Part shown: positions 17,413-28,655 of the stretch, piece after piece | How the letters are laid out: the number at the start of each line of letters is the position of its first letter | Position numbering within the stretch: the stretch's first letter is position 1 | DNA from: Methylosinus sp. H3A | Lineage (GTDB): Bacteria; Pseudomonadota; Alphaproteobacteria; Rhizobiales; Beijerinckiaceae | Length of the DNA: 64,000 nucleotides | Direction of reading: 5' to 3' | NCBI RefSeq assembly: GCF_015709455.1 | Contig: NZ_JADNQW010000005.1 | Span: forward strand, 2,046,001-2,110,000 | Notes under the pieces: generated by a model | The model's input: the letters and a program-made list of their open reading frames with translations, nothing else | Databases searched by the model: none | What the model was told of the DNA's origin: nothing | Translations under genes and position numbers: made by a program

Positions 17413-20028
17413 ATGAGACCAGAACGCTACGACTTCGCCGCGGCCGAGCCCAAATGGCGAAAGATTTGGGACGAGCGGCAGGTTTTCACCTCCGGCGACG
17501 CGAAGAAGCCGAAATATTACGTGCTCGAAATGTTCCCCTATCCGTCGGGGCGCATCCATGTCGGCCATGTGCGCAATTATTCCATGGGCGACGTCATCGC
17601 CCGCTATAAGCGCGCCAAGGGCTTCGACGTGCTGCATCCCATGGGCTGGGACGCTTTCGGCCTGCCGGCGGAGAACGCCGCCCAGCAGAGCGGCTCGCAC
17701 CCGGCGGTCTGGACCTATGCCAATATCGCCAGCATGCGGACGCAGCTCAAATCCATGGGGCTCTCGCTCGACTGGTCGCGCGAGATCGCCACCTGCGATC
17801 CCGCCTATTACAAGCATCAGCAGAAGCTGTTTCTGGATTTCTTGGCCGGCGGCCTCGTCGATCGCAAGCAGTCCAAGGTGAATTGGGATCCGGTGGACCA
17901 TACGGTGCTCGCCAATGAGCAGGTCGTCGACGGCCGCGGCTGGCGCTCCGGCGCGCTGGTGGAGCAGCGCGAGCTGACGCAATGGTTCCTGCGCATCGGC
18001 AAATACGCCGACGATCTTCTCACCTCGCTGGACACGCTCGACCGCTGGCCGGAGAAGGTGCGGCTGATGCAGCGCAATTGGATCGGCCGCTCGGAAGGGC
18101 TGCTGGCGCGCTTCGCCATAGCCGGCGATCCGACGGGCGAGATCGAGGTCTTCACCACGCGGCCGGACACTTTGTTCGGCGCGAAATTCGTCGCTCTGGC
18201 GCCCGATCATCCGGTCGCGCGCGCGGCGGCTTCGAGCGACCCGGCGCTCGCCGCCTTTGCGGAAGAGTGCCGCCACATCGGCACGTCGGTGGCGGCGATC
18301 GAGACCGCCGAGAAGAAGGGCTATGACACGGGCCTGCGCGTCGTGCATCCCTTCGATCCCTCTTGGGTGCTGCCCGTCTATGTCGCCAATTTCATTCTGA
18401 TGGATTACGGCACGGGCGCGATCTTCGGCTGCCCGGCGCATGACCAGCGCGATCTCGATTTCGCCAATGCTTATGGCCTCGGCGCGACGCCGGTCGTCTG
18501 CCCGGAGGGCGTCGATCCTGCGACTCTCATCGTCAGTGAGACCGCCTTCGACGGCGAGGGACGGCTCGTCAATTCGCGCTTTCTCGACGGGCTCACCGTC
18601 GCGGAAGCGAAGGAGGAGGTCGCCAAGCGCCTCGAGGCCGCGCAGCTGCACGGCCGTCCGCAGGGCGAGCGCAAGGTCAATTACAAGCTGCGCGATTGGG
18701 GCATTTCGCGGCAGCGCTATTGGGGCTGTCCGATCCCCATCATCCATTGCCCGGATTGCGGCGTCGTGCCCGTGCCGGACGCCGATCTTCCCGTGAAGCT
18801 GCCGGAAGACGTGACCTTCGACAGGCCGGGCAATCCGCTCGACCATCATCCGACATGGAAGAACGTCGCCTGTCCGAAATGCGGGGCCGCCGCGCGGCGC
18901 GAAACCGACACGATGGACACTTTCGTCGATTCGTCCTGGTATTACGCGCGCTTCACCGATCCGCACAATGAGTCGGCGCCCGCCGCGCCGGAGCAGCTCG
19001 CGCGCTGGCTGCCGGTGGATCAGTACATAGGCGGGATCGAGCACGCGATTCTGCATCTGCTCTATTCGCGCTTCTTCTCGCGCGCCATTCGCGACACCGG
19101 CCATGGCGGCGTCGCCGAGCCCTTCGCCGGCCTCTTCACCCAGGGCATGGTGGTGCATGAGACCTATCGCGCCGCCTCCGGCAAATGGATCGCGCCCAGC
19201 GAGCTGCGTTTCGAGACCGGCGACAAGGGCCGCCGCGCTTTCCTCATCGAGGGGGGCGAGGAGGTCGCGATCGGCGCGATCGAGAAAATGTCCAAGTCGA
19301 AGCGCAATACGGTCGACCCGGACGACATTATCGCCAGCTATGGCGCCGATACGGCGCGGCTCTTCGTGCTCTCCGATTCGCCGCCCGACCGCGATGTCGT
19401 GTGGACGGAGGAGGGCGTGCAGGGCGCTTGGCGCTTCGTGCAGCGCGTCTATCGTCTGGTCGGCGAGCTGGCCAATGTCGCGGCGCCCGTCGGCGCCAGC
19501 GCGCCCGCCGAGTTCGGCGCGGCGGCGCTCGATGTGCGCAAGGCGACGCATCGCACCATCGCCGCCGTCGGCGACAATATCGAGCGTCTGCGCTTCAACA
19601 CGGCGATCGCCCGCATTCGCGAATACGCCAATGAGCTGACCGCCGCGCTCGACAAGGTGGAGACGGTCCCGGTCTCCGCCGATCTCGCCTTCGCCTTCCG
19701 CGAGGCGGCGGACGTTTTCGTGCAGCTGATCGCGCCGATGACGCCGCATGTCGCGGAGGAGTGCTGGAGCGATCTCGGCCATTCCGAGATCGTTTCGCTG
19801 GCGCCCTGGCCGGAGGCCGATCCTACTCTCGTCGCGCAGGACATGATAAGCTTGCCGGTGCAGGTGAACGGCAAGAAGCGCGCGGAGATTCTCGTGGCCC
19901 ATGACGCCGATGAGGCGACGATCCGCGAGGAGGCGCTGACGCAGGAGGCCGTGCTGCGCGTCATGGAAGGCAAGCCGTTGAAGAAATTCATTCTCGTTCC
20001 CAAGAGGATCGTCAATGTGGTCGTTTGA
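17413..20028 (+). CDS. leuS: Leucyl-tRNA synthetase
   Basis: An 871-residue class I aminoacyl-tRNA synthetase with the HIGH-type motif HVGHVRNY near residue 50, the [12 protein letters not shown] motif, the editing domain region ([13 protein letters not shown]) and the two CXXC zinc-like pairs (HCPDCG and ACPKCGAA). It charges tRNA-Leu in the cytoplasm. The last 14 bases overlap the start of lptE, and leuS-lptE-holA is a usual alphaproteobacterial order. Confidence 0.98.
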   Translation: MRPERYDFAAAEPKWRKIWDERQVFTSGDAKKPKYYVLEMFPYPSGRIHVGHVRNYSMGDVIARYKRAKGFDVLHPMGWDAFGLPAENAAQQSGSHPAVWTYANIASMRTQLKSMGLSLDWSREIATCDPAYYKHQQKLFLDFLAGGLVDRKQSKVNWDPVDHTVLANEQVVDGRGWRSGALVEQRELTQWFLRIGKYADDLLTSLDTLDRWPEKVRLMQRNWIGRSEGLLARFAIAGDPTGEIEVFTTRPDTLFGAKFVALAPDHPVARAAASSDPALAAFAEECRHIGTSVAAIETAEKKGYDTGLRVVHPFDPSWVLPVYVANFILMDYGTGAIFGCPAHDQRDLDFANAYGLGATPVVCPEGVDPATLIVSETAFDGEGRLVNSRFLDGLTVAEAKEEVAKRLEAAQLHGRPQGERKVNYKLRDWGISRQRYWGCPIPIIHCPDCGVVPVPDADLPVKLPEDVTFDRPGNPLDHHPTWKNVACPKCGAAARRETDTMDTFVDSSWYYARFTDPHNESAPAAPEQLARWLPVDQYIGGIEHAILHLLYSRFFSRAIRDTGHGGVAEPFAGLFTQGMVVHETYRAASGKWIAPSELRFETGDKGRRAFLIEGGEEVAIGAIEKMSKSKRNTVDPDDIIASYGADTARLFVLSDSPPDRDVVWTEEGVQGAWRFVQRVYRLVGELANVAAPVGASAPAEFGAAALDVRKATHRTIAAVGDNIERLRFNTAIARIREYANELTAALDKVETVPVSADLAFAFREAADVFVQLIAPMTPHVAEECWSDLGHSEIVSLAPWPEADPTLVAQDMISLPVQVNGKKRAEILVAHDADEATIREEALTQEAVLRVMEGKPLKKFILVPKRIVNVVV

Positions 20029-20713
20029 ACGGCGACGCGCTCTCCTGTCCGGGGCCTCGGGTGAAGAGGCGCTTCCACCTCCCCCTAGAGGGGGGAGGTC
20101 GAGCGCCGCAGGCGCTCGGGAGGGGGTGACGCCCGAGTCTCGGGAGCGACCCCACCCCGGACCGCTTCGCGGTCCGACCCTCCCCCTGAAGGGGAGGGTG
20201 AGCTACGCCCTTTCCGGCGTTGGCCCGGCTGCCTTTGGCGTTTTCGCTGCTCTGGCGCTTTCGGCCTGCACGGTGCAGCCGCTCTATGGCCCCATCGGAA
20301 CCGACGCGCCGCTGACGGCGGAGCTGCAGGCGGTCGCGGTCGATCCCATTCCCGACCGCGTCGGCCATTATGTGCGCAACGAGCTGATCTTCGCCTTGAA
20401 CGGCACGGGCTCGGACGTGCCGCCGCGCTATCGGCTCATGGTCTCGTTGAAGGAGCGCGTGCAGACGCCGATTCTCGACACCGTCACCGGCCGCGCGACA
20501 TCGGCGACGGTGATCGTCGACGCCGAATATAGGCTCATCAACATCGCCGACGAGACTGTGATCACCAAAGGCGTCGCTTTCGGCGTCGCCAGCTACGACC
20601 GTTTCAGCAATCGTCTCGCCAATGTGCGCGCCGCGCGCGACGGCGAGATTCGCGACGCCAAGGTCATAGCGGATATGATCCGCACGAGGGTGGCGACGGC
20701 CTTGGCGAAATGA
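20015..20713 (+). CDS. lptE: LPS-assembly lipoprotein LptE, with in-frame palindromic insertion
   Basis: The frame encodes 232 residues. The mature part (from about residue 83) with CTVQPLYGP and long beta strands matches alphaproteobacterial LptE, the outer-membrane lipoprotein plug of the LptDE lipopolysaccharide translocon, and the place between leuS and holA agrees. A lipobox ALSAC precedes the Cys. The N-terminus [13 protein letters not shown] looks like the basic start of the signal peptide, but about 43 codons of palindromic repeat DNA separate it from the hydrophobic core [18 protein letters not shown] at 20198 could serve as an alternative start, though its Shine-Dalgarno-like GGGGAGG is too close. 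Confidence 0.83.
   Translation: MWSFERRRALLSGASGEEALPPPPRGGRSSAAGAREGVTPESRERPHPGPLRGPTLPLKGRVSYALSGVGPAAFGVFAALALSACTVQPLYGPIGTDAPLTAELQAVAVDPIPDRVGHYVRNELIFALNGTGSDVPPRYRLMVSLKERVQTPILDTVTGRATSATVIVDAEYRLINIADETVITKGVAFGVASYDRFSNRLANVRAARDGEIRDAKVIADMIRTRVATALAK
20075..20203. repeat. Palindromic repetitive element inside lptE
   Basis: This stretch consists of successive hairpins: ACCTCCCCC/GGGGGAGGT around 20077-20099, GAGCGCC/GGCGCTC at 20101-20117, CGGACCGC/GCGGTCCG around 20159-20176 and ACCCTCCCC/GGGGAGGGT around 20178-20199. This is the make-up of dispersed palindromic elements common in Hyphomicrobiales genomes. It sits in the first part of the lptE frame without breaking it. Confidence 0.8.
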
Positions 20714-20723
20714 GGGTGAGATT

Positions 20724-20772
20724 GTGAGTAGTGAGTAGTGAGTGGAGCCACTTCTCACTACTGACTACTCAC
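20724..20772. repeat. Inverted repeat of GTGAGTAGT units between lptE and holA
   Basis: The left arm GTGAGTAGTGAGTAGTGAG pairs with the right arm read in reverse, GTGAGTAGTCAGTAGTGAG, with one mismatch in 19; a further TGG/CCA pair closes the loop. It lies between the lptE stop and the holA start. There is no following T run, so it is not a plain terminator; it would form a strong RNA hairpin just ahead of holA. Confidence 0.75.
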
Positions 20773-20789
20773 CACGCGCTAGCCGAGAC

Positions 20790-21818
20790 ATGGTCGCAAT
20801 CAAGAACCGCGACGCCGAGCGCTTCGTGAAAGCGCCGCCCGCGTCGGTCTTCCTGTTCCTGCTCCACGGCGCCGACGCCGGCCTCGTGCGCGAACGTGCG
20901 CTCGCCATTGTCGCGCAGCGCGTCGACGATCGGCATGATCCGTTCCAATGCGTGGAGATGAGCGGCGACGCCGTGGCGGCCGATCCGCTGTCGCTACTCG
21001 ACGAGGCCAATACGATTCCGCTGTTCGGCGGCAGGCGTGCGATCATCGTCGAGACGGGCGGCAAATCCATTCTCTCGCCGCTCGAGCAATTGCTCGCCGC
21101 GCCGCCGGTGGATTGCGCCGTCGTGCTCACCGCCGGCGCGCTGAAGCGCGATGCGCCGCTGCGCAAGCTGATCGAGCCGTCAAAGATCGCCGCCGCTGTC
21201 GAATGCAATCCAGACGATGAGCAGGATCTGCATGCGCTGATCGACAACAGCCTGCGCGAGGCGGGCTTTTCCGTCACGCCGGAAGCGCGGCTGCTGCTGC
21301 AGGCGGCGCTCGGCGAAGATCGCCGCATGAGCCGTTCCGAGCTCGCCAAGCTGATGCTCTATAAGCATGGCGCGAGCGCGATCGAGGCCGGCGATGTCGA
21401 GGATATTGTCGCGCACGCCTCCAATATCGCCTCCGATCGCCTGGTGCTCGACGCCTTCTCGGGGCAGGCCGACGCCGCGGGCGAAGCCTTCGACAGAGCA
21501 GTCGCCGGCGGCGGCGACGCCGGGCAGCTCTTGAATGGCGCGCTGCGCTACGCCATGGCGCTGCATCGCGCGCGGCTCACTGTGGATCGCGAGGGGCGGC
21601 CGGATTTCGGCATCACGATTTTGATGCGCAGCGGCTTCGGCTTTTCGCAGCGGCCGCAGCTCGAGCAGCATTTGCGCATCTGGTCTGTGGCGAAAGTGGC
21701 GGCGCTGCTGCCGGCCTTGCGCGACGCCAATCATCGCGCCCGCGCAAATGCCGCGCTGGCGGAGATGGAAGCGGGACGCGCGCTGTTGCGCATAGCGAGT
21801 CAGGCTGCGCGGCGCTGA
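20790..21818 (+). CDS. holA: DNA polymerase III subunit delta
   Basis: A 342-residue protein with the HolA look: an N-terminal segment FLFLLHGADAGLVRERA (degenerate AAA+ P-loop region), NTIPLFGGRRAIIVETG and LLLQAALGEDRRMSRSELAKLMLY, followed by a C-terminal helical collar domain. It opens the beta clamp within the clamp loader. The start at 20790 is used because the residues before it come from the hairpin DNA and are not family-like. The context after leuS and lptE supports the call. Confidence 0.92.
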   Translation: MVAIKNRDAERFVKAPPASVFLFLLHGADAGLVRERALAIVAQRVDDRHDPFQCVEMSGDAVAADPLSLLDEANTIPLFGGRRAIIVETGGKSILSPLEQLLAAPPVDCAVVLTAGALKRDAPLRKLIEPSKIAAAVECNPDDEQDLHALIDNSLREAGFSVTPEARLLLQAALGEDRRMSRSELAKLMLYKHGASAIEAGDVEDIVAHASNIASDRLVLDAFSGQADAAGEAFDRAVAGGGDAGQLLNGALRYAMALHRARLTVDREGRPDFGITILMRSGFGFSQRPQLEQHLRIWSVAKVAALLPALRDANHRARANAALAEMEAGRALLRIASQAARR

Positions 21819-21880
21819 GCGCCCCCTCGACCCTTCCCGCTTCGCGCTATCGGATTCACCCATCCCGAGACGCTGCGGCC

Positions 21881-22058
21881 GTCATGGCCGGGCTTGTCCC
21901 GGCCATCCACGCCAAGCAGCTGAGAAACCGAAGGAAAGCGCTCGCCATCGACGGATTGCCTCCCATGGTGGGCGCCCGCCGGAATATCGGCGTCACGCCA
22001 AACTTCCGAGACGCCTCGGCGCGTTGGCGTGGATGGCCGGGACAAGCCCGGCCATGAC
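21881..22058. mobile_element. Short element with perfect 33-nt terminal inverted repeats (MITE-like)
   Basis: The left end at 21881-21913 and the right end at 22026-22058 are perfect reverse complements over 33 bases, each built around CCGGGCTTGTCCCGGCC. They enclose 112 bp with no coding capacity. Such elements of similar sequence are dispersed in many Hyphomicrobiales genomes. It fills most of the gap between the convergent holA and pntB genes. I could not find a target-site duplication by eye. Confidence 0.8.
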
Positions 22059-22092
22059 GTCGCGGGGGAGGTGAGAGGCGGCAACCCTTCGA

Positions 22093-23490
22093 TCAATGCG
22101 CGAGCGCTTTGACGATCTGCTCCACGGTCTTCTTCGCGTCGCCGAACAGCATCATCGTATTGGGCCGAAAGAACAGCTCATTCTCGACGCCGGCATAGCC
22201 GGAGCCCATGCCGCGCTTCAGGAACAGAACCGTCTTCGCCTTCTCGACGTCGAGAATCGGCATGCCATAGATCGGCGATTGCGGATCGGTCTTGGCGGAA
22301 GGATTGGTCACGTCATTGGCGCCGATGACGAAGGCGACATCCGCCTGGGCGAATTCGGAATTTATGTCCTCGAGCTCGAAGACCTCGTCATAGGGCACAT
22401 TGGCCTCGGCGAGCAGAACATTCATATGGCCGGGCATGCGGCCGGCGACGGGATGAATGGCGTATTTCACCTCGACGCCTTCCTTTTTCAGAAGGTCCGC
22501 CATCTCGCGCAGCGCGTGCTGCGCCTGCGCCACCGCCATGCCATAGCCCGGCACGATGATGATCTTGCCGGCGTTCTGCATGATGTAAGCGGCGTCCTCC
22601 GCCGAGCCCTGCTTGACCGGGCGCTTCTCCACCACGCCTGTCGCCGCCGCCGTCTCGCCGCCGAAGCCGCCGAGAATGACGGAGACGAAGGAGCGGTTCA
22701 TGCCTTTGCACATTATGTAGGAGAGGATGGCGCCCGAGGAGCCGACCAGCGCGCCGGTGATGATGAGCGCGAGATTGCCGAGCGTGAAGCCTATGCCCGC
22801 CGCCGCCCATCCAGAATAGGAATTGAGCATCGACACGACGACCGGCATATCGGCGCCGCCGATGGGGATGATGAGCGTCACGCCGAGCGCGAGCGAGACG
22901 AGAATGATGAGAAACAGCCAGAAGCCGCTCTCGGTCGTCGCGAACAGGACGATGAAGCCGAGCAGAGCGAGGCCGAGCAGAATATTGATCGTGTGACGCT
23001 CGGGCAGCAGGATCGGCTTGCCGCTCATGCGCTCGTCGAGCTTCAAAAAGGCGATCACCGAGCCGGTGAAGGTGATGGCGCCGATCGCCGCGCCGAGCGA
23101 CATTTCGAACAGGCTGCCGCCTTCTATATGGCCGGGCGCGCCAATGCCGAAAGCTTGCGGCGCGAAGAAGGCGCTGCCCGCGACCAGCACGGCGGCGAGG
23201 CCGACGAGAGAATGGAAGAAGGCCACGAGCTGCGGCATCTTCGTCATTTCGACATGCTTCGCCACATAGGTGCCGACGCCGCCGCCCGCTCCCGCGCCGA
23301 TCAATATCAGGACCAGCGCGCCGAGAGGCGGCAGGCGCAGCAGCAGAGTCGTGCCGATGGCGACGCCCATGCCGATCATGCCGTAGAGATTGCCTCGCCG
23401 CGATGTCGCCGGCGAGGAGAGGCCGCGTAGCGCCAGAATGAACAATATGCCGGCGGCGAGATAGAGAAGGACCGCGAGATTGCCGCTCAT
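22093..23490 (-). CDS. pntB: NAD(P) transhydrogenase subunit beta
   Basis: A 465-residue inner-membrane protein with about nine membrane segments followed by the soluble NADP-binding domain III (IIIVPGYGMAVAQAQHAL, YAIHPVAGRMPGHMNVLLAEA, VIGANDVTNPSA). It is the NADP-binding subunit of the proton-translocating transhydrogenase, which uses proton flux to make NADPH from NADH. It is the last of pntAA-pntAB-pntB, four bases after pntAB. Confidence 0.97.
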   Translation of the reverse strand: MSGNLAVLLYLAAGILFILALRGLSSPATSRRGNLYGMIGMGVAIGTTLLLRLPPLGALVLILIGAGAGGGVGTYVAKHVEMTKMPQLVAFFHSLVGLAAVLVAGSAFFAPQAFGIGAPGHIEGGSLFEMSLGAAIGAITFTGSVIAFLKLDERMSGKPILLPERHTINILLGLALLGFIVLFATTESGFWLFLIILVSLALGVTLIIPIGGADMPVVVSMLNSYSGWAAAGIGFTLGNLALIITGALVGSSGAILSYIMCKGMNRSFVSVILGGFGGETAAATGVVEKRPVKQGSAEDAAYIMQNAGKIIIVPGYGMAVAQAQHALREMADLLKKEGVEVKYAIHPVAGRMPGHMNVLLAEANVPYDEVFELEDINSEFAQADVAFVIGANDVTNPSAKTDPQSPIYGMPILDVEKAKTVLFLKRGMGSGYAGVENELFFRPNTMMLFGDAKKTVEQIVKALAH

Positions 23491-23493
23491 GGC

Positions 23494-23943
23494 TCAGCCC
23501 TTCTTCTTATACATGGACAGCATTCGCTCGGTGACGAGGAAGCCGCCGAATATGTTGACGCTGACGAGGGCGAGCGCGATGAAGCCGAGCCAGCGCGCGA
23601 CCGAGGAGCCGCCCGATGTGTCGACGGAAGAGTCGACGCCGACAGAGAGCAGCGCGCCGACGACGATGACGGAAGAGATGGCGTTGGTGACGGACATCAG
23701 CGGCGTGTGCAGCGCCGGCGTCACCGACCAGACGACGTAATAGCCGACGAAAACCGCCAGCGCGAAAATCGCGAGGCGGAAGACGACCGGATCGACGCCG
23801 CCCGTCAGGCCGTGGGAGGAGGCCGCCGCCGCCACTTGCGCCAGCTGATCGGAATAGGATTGCGCCTGATCGGCCAGCTGCCGCGTCGCTTCGGCTGCGC
23901 GGCGGGCCGTTTCGAGCATTTGCTGTGTCGTGTCGGATGCCAT
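23494..23943 (-). CDS. pntAB: NAD(P) transhydrogenase subunit alpha, membrane part
   Basis: A 149-residue protein with an Ala/Gln-rich N-terminus and three to four membrane segments ([52 protein letters not shown]). The motif [16 protein letters not shown] is the conserved PntA domain II block. In this group the alpha subunit is split into a soluble PntAA and this membrane PntAB. It lies between them in the operon. Confidence 0.96.
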   Translation of the reverse strand: MASDTTQQMLETARRAAEATRQLADQAQSYSDQLAQVAAAASSHGLTGGVDPVVFRLAIFALAVFVGYYVVWSVTPALHTPLMSVTNAISSVIVVGALLSVGVDSSVDTSGGSSVARWLGFIALALVSVNIFGGFLVTERMLSMYKKKG

Positions 23944-23988
23944 GTGCCAACGCCCTTTCTTCGCGCGGCCCTCGCGGGGCCGGCGTGA

Positions 23989-25119
23989 TCAAGCCGCAAA
24001 TCGCGAATCGATGACGGCGCCGTCGCGGGTGAGGGCCGTCGCCTTCACCAATTCGTCGTTCCAATCGATGGCCAGAGTCTTCGTCTCTTTGGAGATGAGA
24101 GTCTCGACGAAGGCGAGCAGGTTTTTTGCGTAGAGGCTGGAGGCCGTCGCCGGCAGGCGGCCGGCGAGATTGACCGCGCCGACGATCTTCACGCCATTGT
24201 CGATGATCGTTTCGCCGGGCTTGGTCAGCTCGCAATTGCCGCCACGCTCGGCCGCGAGATCGATGATGACCGAGCCCGCGCGCATGGAGCGCGCCGCCGC
24301 CGCCGAAATGAGACGCGGAGCCGGCCGGCCGGGAATCAGCGCCGTGGTGATCACAATGTCTTGCTTGGCGATATGCGCCGCGACCAGCTCCGCCTGCGCG
24401 GCTTGGTATTCCGGCGACATTTCCTTGGCGTAGCCGCCGGAAGTCTCTGCCTGGCGGAATTCGTCATTCTCGACCGCGATGAATTTCGCGCCGAGCGATT
24501 CCACCTGCTCCTTGGTGGCGGGCCGGACATCGGTCGCCGAGCCGATGCCGCCGAGCCGGCGCGCCGTGGCGATCGCCTGCAGGCCGGCGACGCCGACGCC
24601 CATGATGAAAATTTTGGCGGCCGGGACCGTGCCCGCCGCGGTCATCATCATTGGGATGGCGCGGCTATATTCGGCGGCGGCGTCGATGACGGCGCGATAG
24701 CCGGCGATATTCGCCTGGGAGGATAGAACATCCATGACCTGCGCGCGGGTGATGCGCGGCATGAATTCCATGGCGAAGAGCGTCGCGCCGGTTTGCGCGA
24801 GCGCGGCCAGCTCTTTCTCATGTCCGAAAGGATCGGCGATGGCGACGACGGCGGCGCCGCGCGCTATGCCGGACAGCTCGCCCGGCGCCGGTCGGCGCAC
24901 GCGCAGCACCACTTCGGCATTGTCGGAGGCGGCCGCTGCGCTCGGCGCGATCGCCGCGCCGGTGGCGGCGTAATCGGCGTCGGAAAAGCCGGATATGGCT
25001 CCGGCCCCCGACTGGATCACGACTTCCGCGCCGAGGCTTTTGAACTTCTTGACAGTTTCCGGCGTCGCGGCGACGCGCGTCTCATTCTTGTCAGTCTCGG
25101 ATTGAACAGCAATGCGCAT
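23989..25119 (-). CDS. pntAA: NAD(P) transhydrogenase subunit alpha, NAD-binding part
   Basis: A 376-residue soluble subunit of the alanine dehydrogenase/PNT fold. It opens with MRIAVQSETDKNETRVAATPETV, and shows the NAD-binding motif GVGVAGLQAIATARRLG and the RPAPRLI and AERGGNCELT blocks. It forms domain I, which binds NAD(H) in the cytoplasm. Its start has a GGAG site. It follows the small oxidase subunit IV gene by 126 bp and precedes pntAB. Confidence 0.96.
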   Translation of the reverse strand: MRIAVQSETDKNETRVAATPETVKKFKSLGAEVVIQSGAGAISGFSDADYAATGAAIAPSAAAASDNAEVVLRVRRPAPGELSGIARGAAVVAIADPFGHEKELAALAQTGATLFAMEFMPRITRAQVMDVLSSQANIAGYRAVIDAAAEYSRAIPMMMTAAGTVPAAKIFIMGVGVAGLQAIATARRLGGIGSATDVRPATKEQVESLGAKFIAVENDEFRQAETSGGYAKEMSPEYQAAQAELVAAHIAKQDIVITTALIPGRPAPRLISAAAARSMRAGSVIIDLAAERGGNCELTKPGETIIDNGVKIVGAVNLAGRLPATASSLYAKNLLAFVETLISKETKTLAIDWNDELVKATALTRDGAVIDSRFAA

Positions 25120-25245
25120 TGACGAAACTCCGTTGGGAGGAGATTCGGTTCCCCGCGGCCGGATGGCCGCGCGGTTCGCATTCGGTCAGAAACTGTAGAG
25201 AAAAACCGGTCGATCAGCGCGCCGATCGATCAGCGCGCCGAGCTG

Positions 25246-25386
25246 TCAGCGTGCGAGGAAGAAATACATAAGCAGCAGGCTGACGACTGAGGCGGCGGTT
25301 CCCACTTTCAACATCGTCAGAAAGCCGTGATAGGTGGCGAGGTGCTCCGCCATATCGCTCGAAGTCTCGTGATGATGGTCGGCCAT
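25246..25386 (-). CDS. aa3-type cytochrome c oxidase subunit IV (small)
   Basis: Only 46 residues: a His-rich cytoplasmic start MADHHHETSSDMAEH, the block YHGFLTMLKVG, and one membrane helix AASVVSLLLMYFFL. This matches the small bacterial aa3-oxidase subunit IV. In Hyphomicrobiales it is regularly found directly upstream of pntAA, as here, rather than in the main cta operon. Longer frames upstream lack the family pattern, so the ATG at 25386 is used. Confidence 0.85.
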   Translation of the reverse strand: MADHHHETSSDMAEHLATYHGFLTMLKVGTAASVVSLLLMYFFLAR

Positions 25387-25501
25387 GCCTCTCCCCTTCG
25401 TGTTCTCGCGTTGCGGCTCCGCCCGTCGAGGGGCGAAGCTGAATAATGCTAGACGAGGCGGCGCGATCCTGCAATGTCGCAATTGTCGCGCCCGCTACGT
25501 C

Positions 25502-26323
25502 TCAGGGCGGAGAGCGGACGAAAAGGACGGCGCCATTGGCGCGCGCGAATTCCTCTGTGCATATGTCTCCGGTGCGGCCTTTCAGGCGCGGCGTTTGCGC
25601 CTCGAGCGCCTCGAGGCTCGTATTCTCCTTGACGCGGACATGGCGAACGCAGACGGCGCCAGCGGGCGAGAAGCCGGCCTCGAAATCATGCCCAGGATCA
25701 TTGCCGGGCGTCTGCACGCCGAGAAAATCATAAAGGTCGATCGGCTGGCCGTTGCGCGTCGTGCCCTTGCCGTCGCCGGAATAATCGGCGCGCACCAGCC
25801 GGACGCAGGCGTTGTAGACGTCGCGCATGGAGGTTCCATCCTCGCGCTTCTCCCAGGGGCGATAGCCGAAGCGCACGCACTTTCCCTGAGCCCCGCCTGT
25901 GCAGGTGAGCTCGAAGACGCCGGGCTCGGCGGCGCCTATGGTCCCGTCGCCCTTGGCGCGGCCGGGAATGGGAAAGCCCTGGCGGCGCCCGTCCGGGCCG
26001 GGATCGCAGAGATTCTTCCATTCGCCGTCCGGTCCCTGGAAGGAGAGGCTGTGCAGCATGACCGCCTCCGACGGCGGGACGGCCCGCTGGAGGTCGCCGG
26101 GATCACGTTCGACGGCGTCGATGCGAATCTTCATCGCTCCGGCGCCTTTGGCGACAGTGAGCGTCGCGCCGACGAGATCGGGCGAATGGAGCACCCGCCC
26201 GTCGGAGAGCCGCGCCTCGAACTGCGTTCCCTGCACGTCCAGAAGCTCGAGCTCCGCAGCCGCAAGGGGGGACGTCGCCGCCACGAAGGCGACCGATAGC
26301 GCGGCGAAGAGTCTGTTCTGCAT
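25502..26323 (-). CDS. Secreted ADYC-domain protein
   Basis: A 273-residue exported protein with a signal peptide ending near PLAAAEL. The C-terminal part has the order seen in ADYC-domain proteins: FELTCTGGAQGKCVRFGYRPW, an Ala-Cys pair in YNACVRLVRADYSGDGKG, then an acidic patch and NGQPIDLYDFLG. Here the diagnostic Cys of ADYC is Ser (ADYS). Several Cys pairs suggest disulphides in the periplasm. No function is known for the domain. It lies 65 bp after a gene for an Asn-Ala-Leu-repeat protein, and the two appear to form a unit. Confidence 0.65.
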   Translation of the reverse strand: MQNRLFAALSVAFVAATSPLAAAELELLDVQGTQFEARLSDGRVLHSPDLVGATLTVAKGAGAMKIRIDAVERDPGDLQRAVPPSEAVMLHSLSFQGPDGEWKNLCDPGPDGRRQGFPIPGRAKGDGTIGAAEPGVFELTCTGGAQGKCVRFGYRPWEKREDGTSMRDVYNACVRLVRADYSGDGKGTTRNGQPIDLYDFLGVQTPGNDPGHDFEAGFSPAGAVCVRHVRVKENTSLEALEAQTPRLKGRTGDICTEEFARANGAVLFVRSPP

Positions 26324-26388
26324 GATGCGACGCTTTCGAAGAGCCGCAGGAAAGCCGGCGCGGACCGGCCCTCCTGCGCCTGTAAAGA

Positions 26389-26760
26389 TTACTTGTCGGT
26401 CTGCGCGGGAGCCGGCAATTCGATCGCGATGACGCGCAATCCGTCATTGGAGAGCGGGCTGGTGGCCACGCCATTGAATTTCACGCCATTGTCGACCAGA
26501 GCGTTCTGGGTCAGAGCGTTCTGCACGAGCGAATTCTCCACCAGGGCGTTCGACGTCAGCGCATTGGCCGTGAGCGCGTTCACATGCAATCCGTTGGCGG
26601 TGAGCGCATTTTCGGTCAACGCATTCGAGGTGAGGGCGTTGAGGTGCAGGCCGTTCGTCGAGAAGCCATTCAGAGAAACGCCATTGGGCGAGATCACGGC
26701 GGAGGCGGAGCCGCTGGCGGCGACGACGAGGCCGAGTGCGAAAATCGAGCGCTTGAACAT
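26389..26760 (-). CDS. Secreted protein with Asn-Ala-Leu pentapeptide-like repeats
   Basis: A 123-residue exported protein. After a signal peptide ending in SGSASAVI it contains about 14 consecutive five-residue units of the form xxN[A/G]L, for example TSNAL, TENAL, TANGL, HVNAL, VENSL, then a short C-terminal domain with SNDGLRVIAIELPAPA. The regular period suggests a right-handed beta-solenoid like that of pentapeptide-repeat proteins, though the order Asn-Ala-Leu differs from the usual Ala-Asn-Leu. It is upstream of the ADYC gene on the same strand. Function unknown. Confidence 0.75.
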   Translation of the reverse strand: MFKRSIFALGLVVAASGSASAVISPNGVSLNGFSTNGLHLNALTSNALTENALTANGLHVNALTANALTSNALVENSLVQNALTQNALVDNGVKFNGVATSPLSNDGLRVIAIELPAPAQTDK

Positions 26761-26916
26761 TTTCGTGAGACCCTTGTGAGCGAGGGCGGCGATATGTCGC
26801 CGCTTTCTGTGCCGCCCGATCTCGACGCCCGGAGGCGCTTCGATCGGGAACATCTCTCTTTTCGGGCGTTTCGGCGCGCTTGGCCGTGCGGCGACGCACA
26901 TGCTCGTGGACGCGAC

Positions 26917-26944
26917 AAAAAAGGCCCCGGATTGCTCCGGGGCC
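26917..26944 (-). terminator. Rho-independent terminator after groL
   Basis: On the minus strand the stem GGCCCCGG...CCGGGGCC (26923-26944, loop of six) is followed by a run of six T residues (26917-26922). It lies 27 bp after the groL stop and before the start of the repeat-protein gene. Confidence 0.9.
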
Positions 26945-26970
26945 TTCTTCGACTGGTCGGGGATGGAAAA

Positions 26971-28614
<1,644 letters not shown>

Positions 28615-28655
28615 TCAGCTCCGTTGGAAGAAGGATTGGGCGAGGGTCGGCCGGA

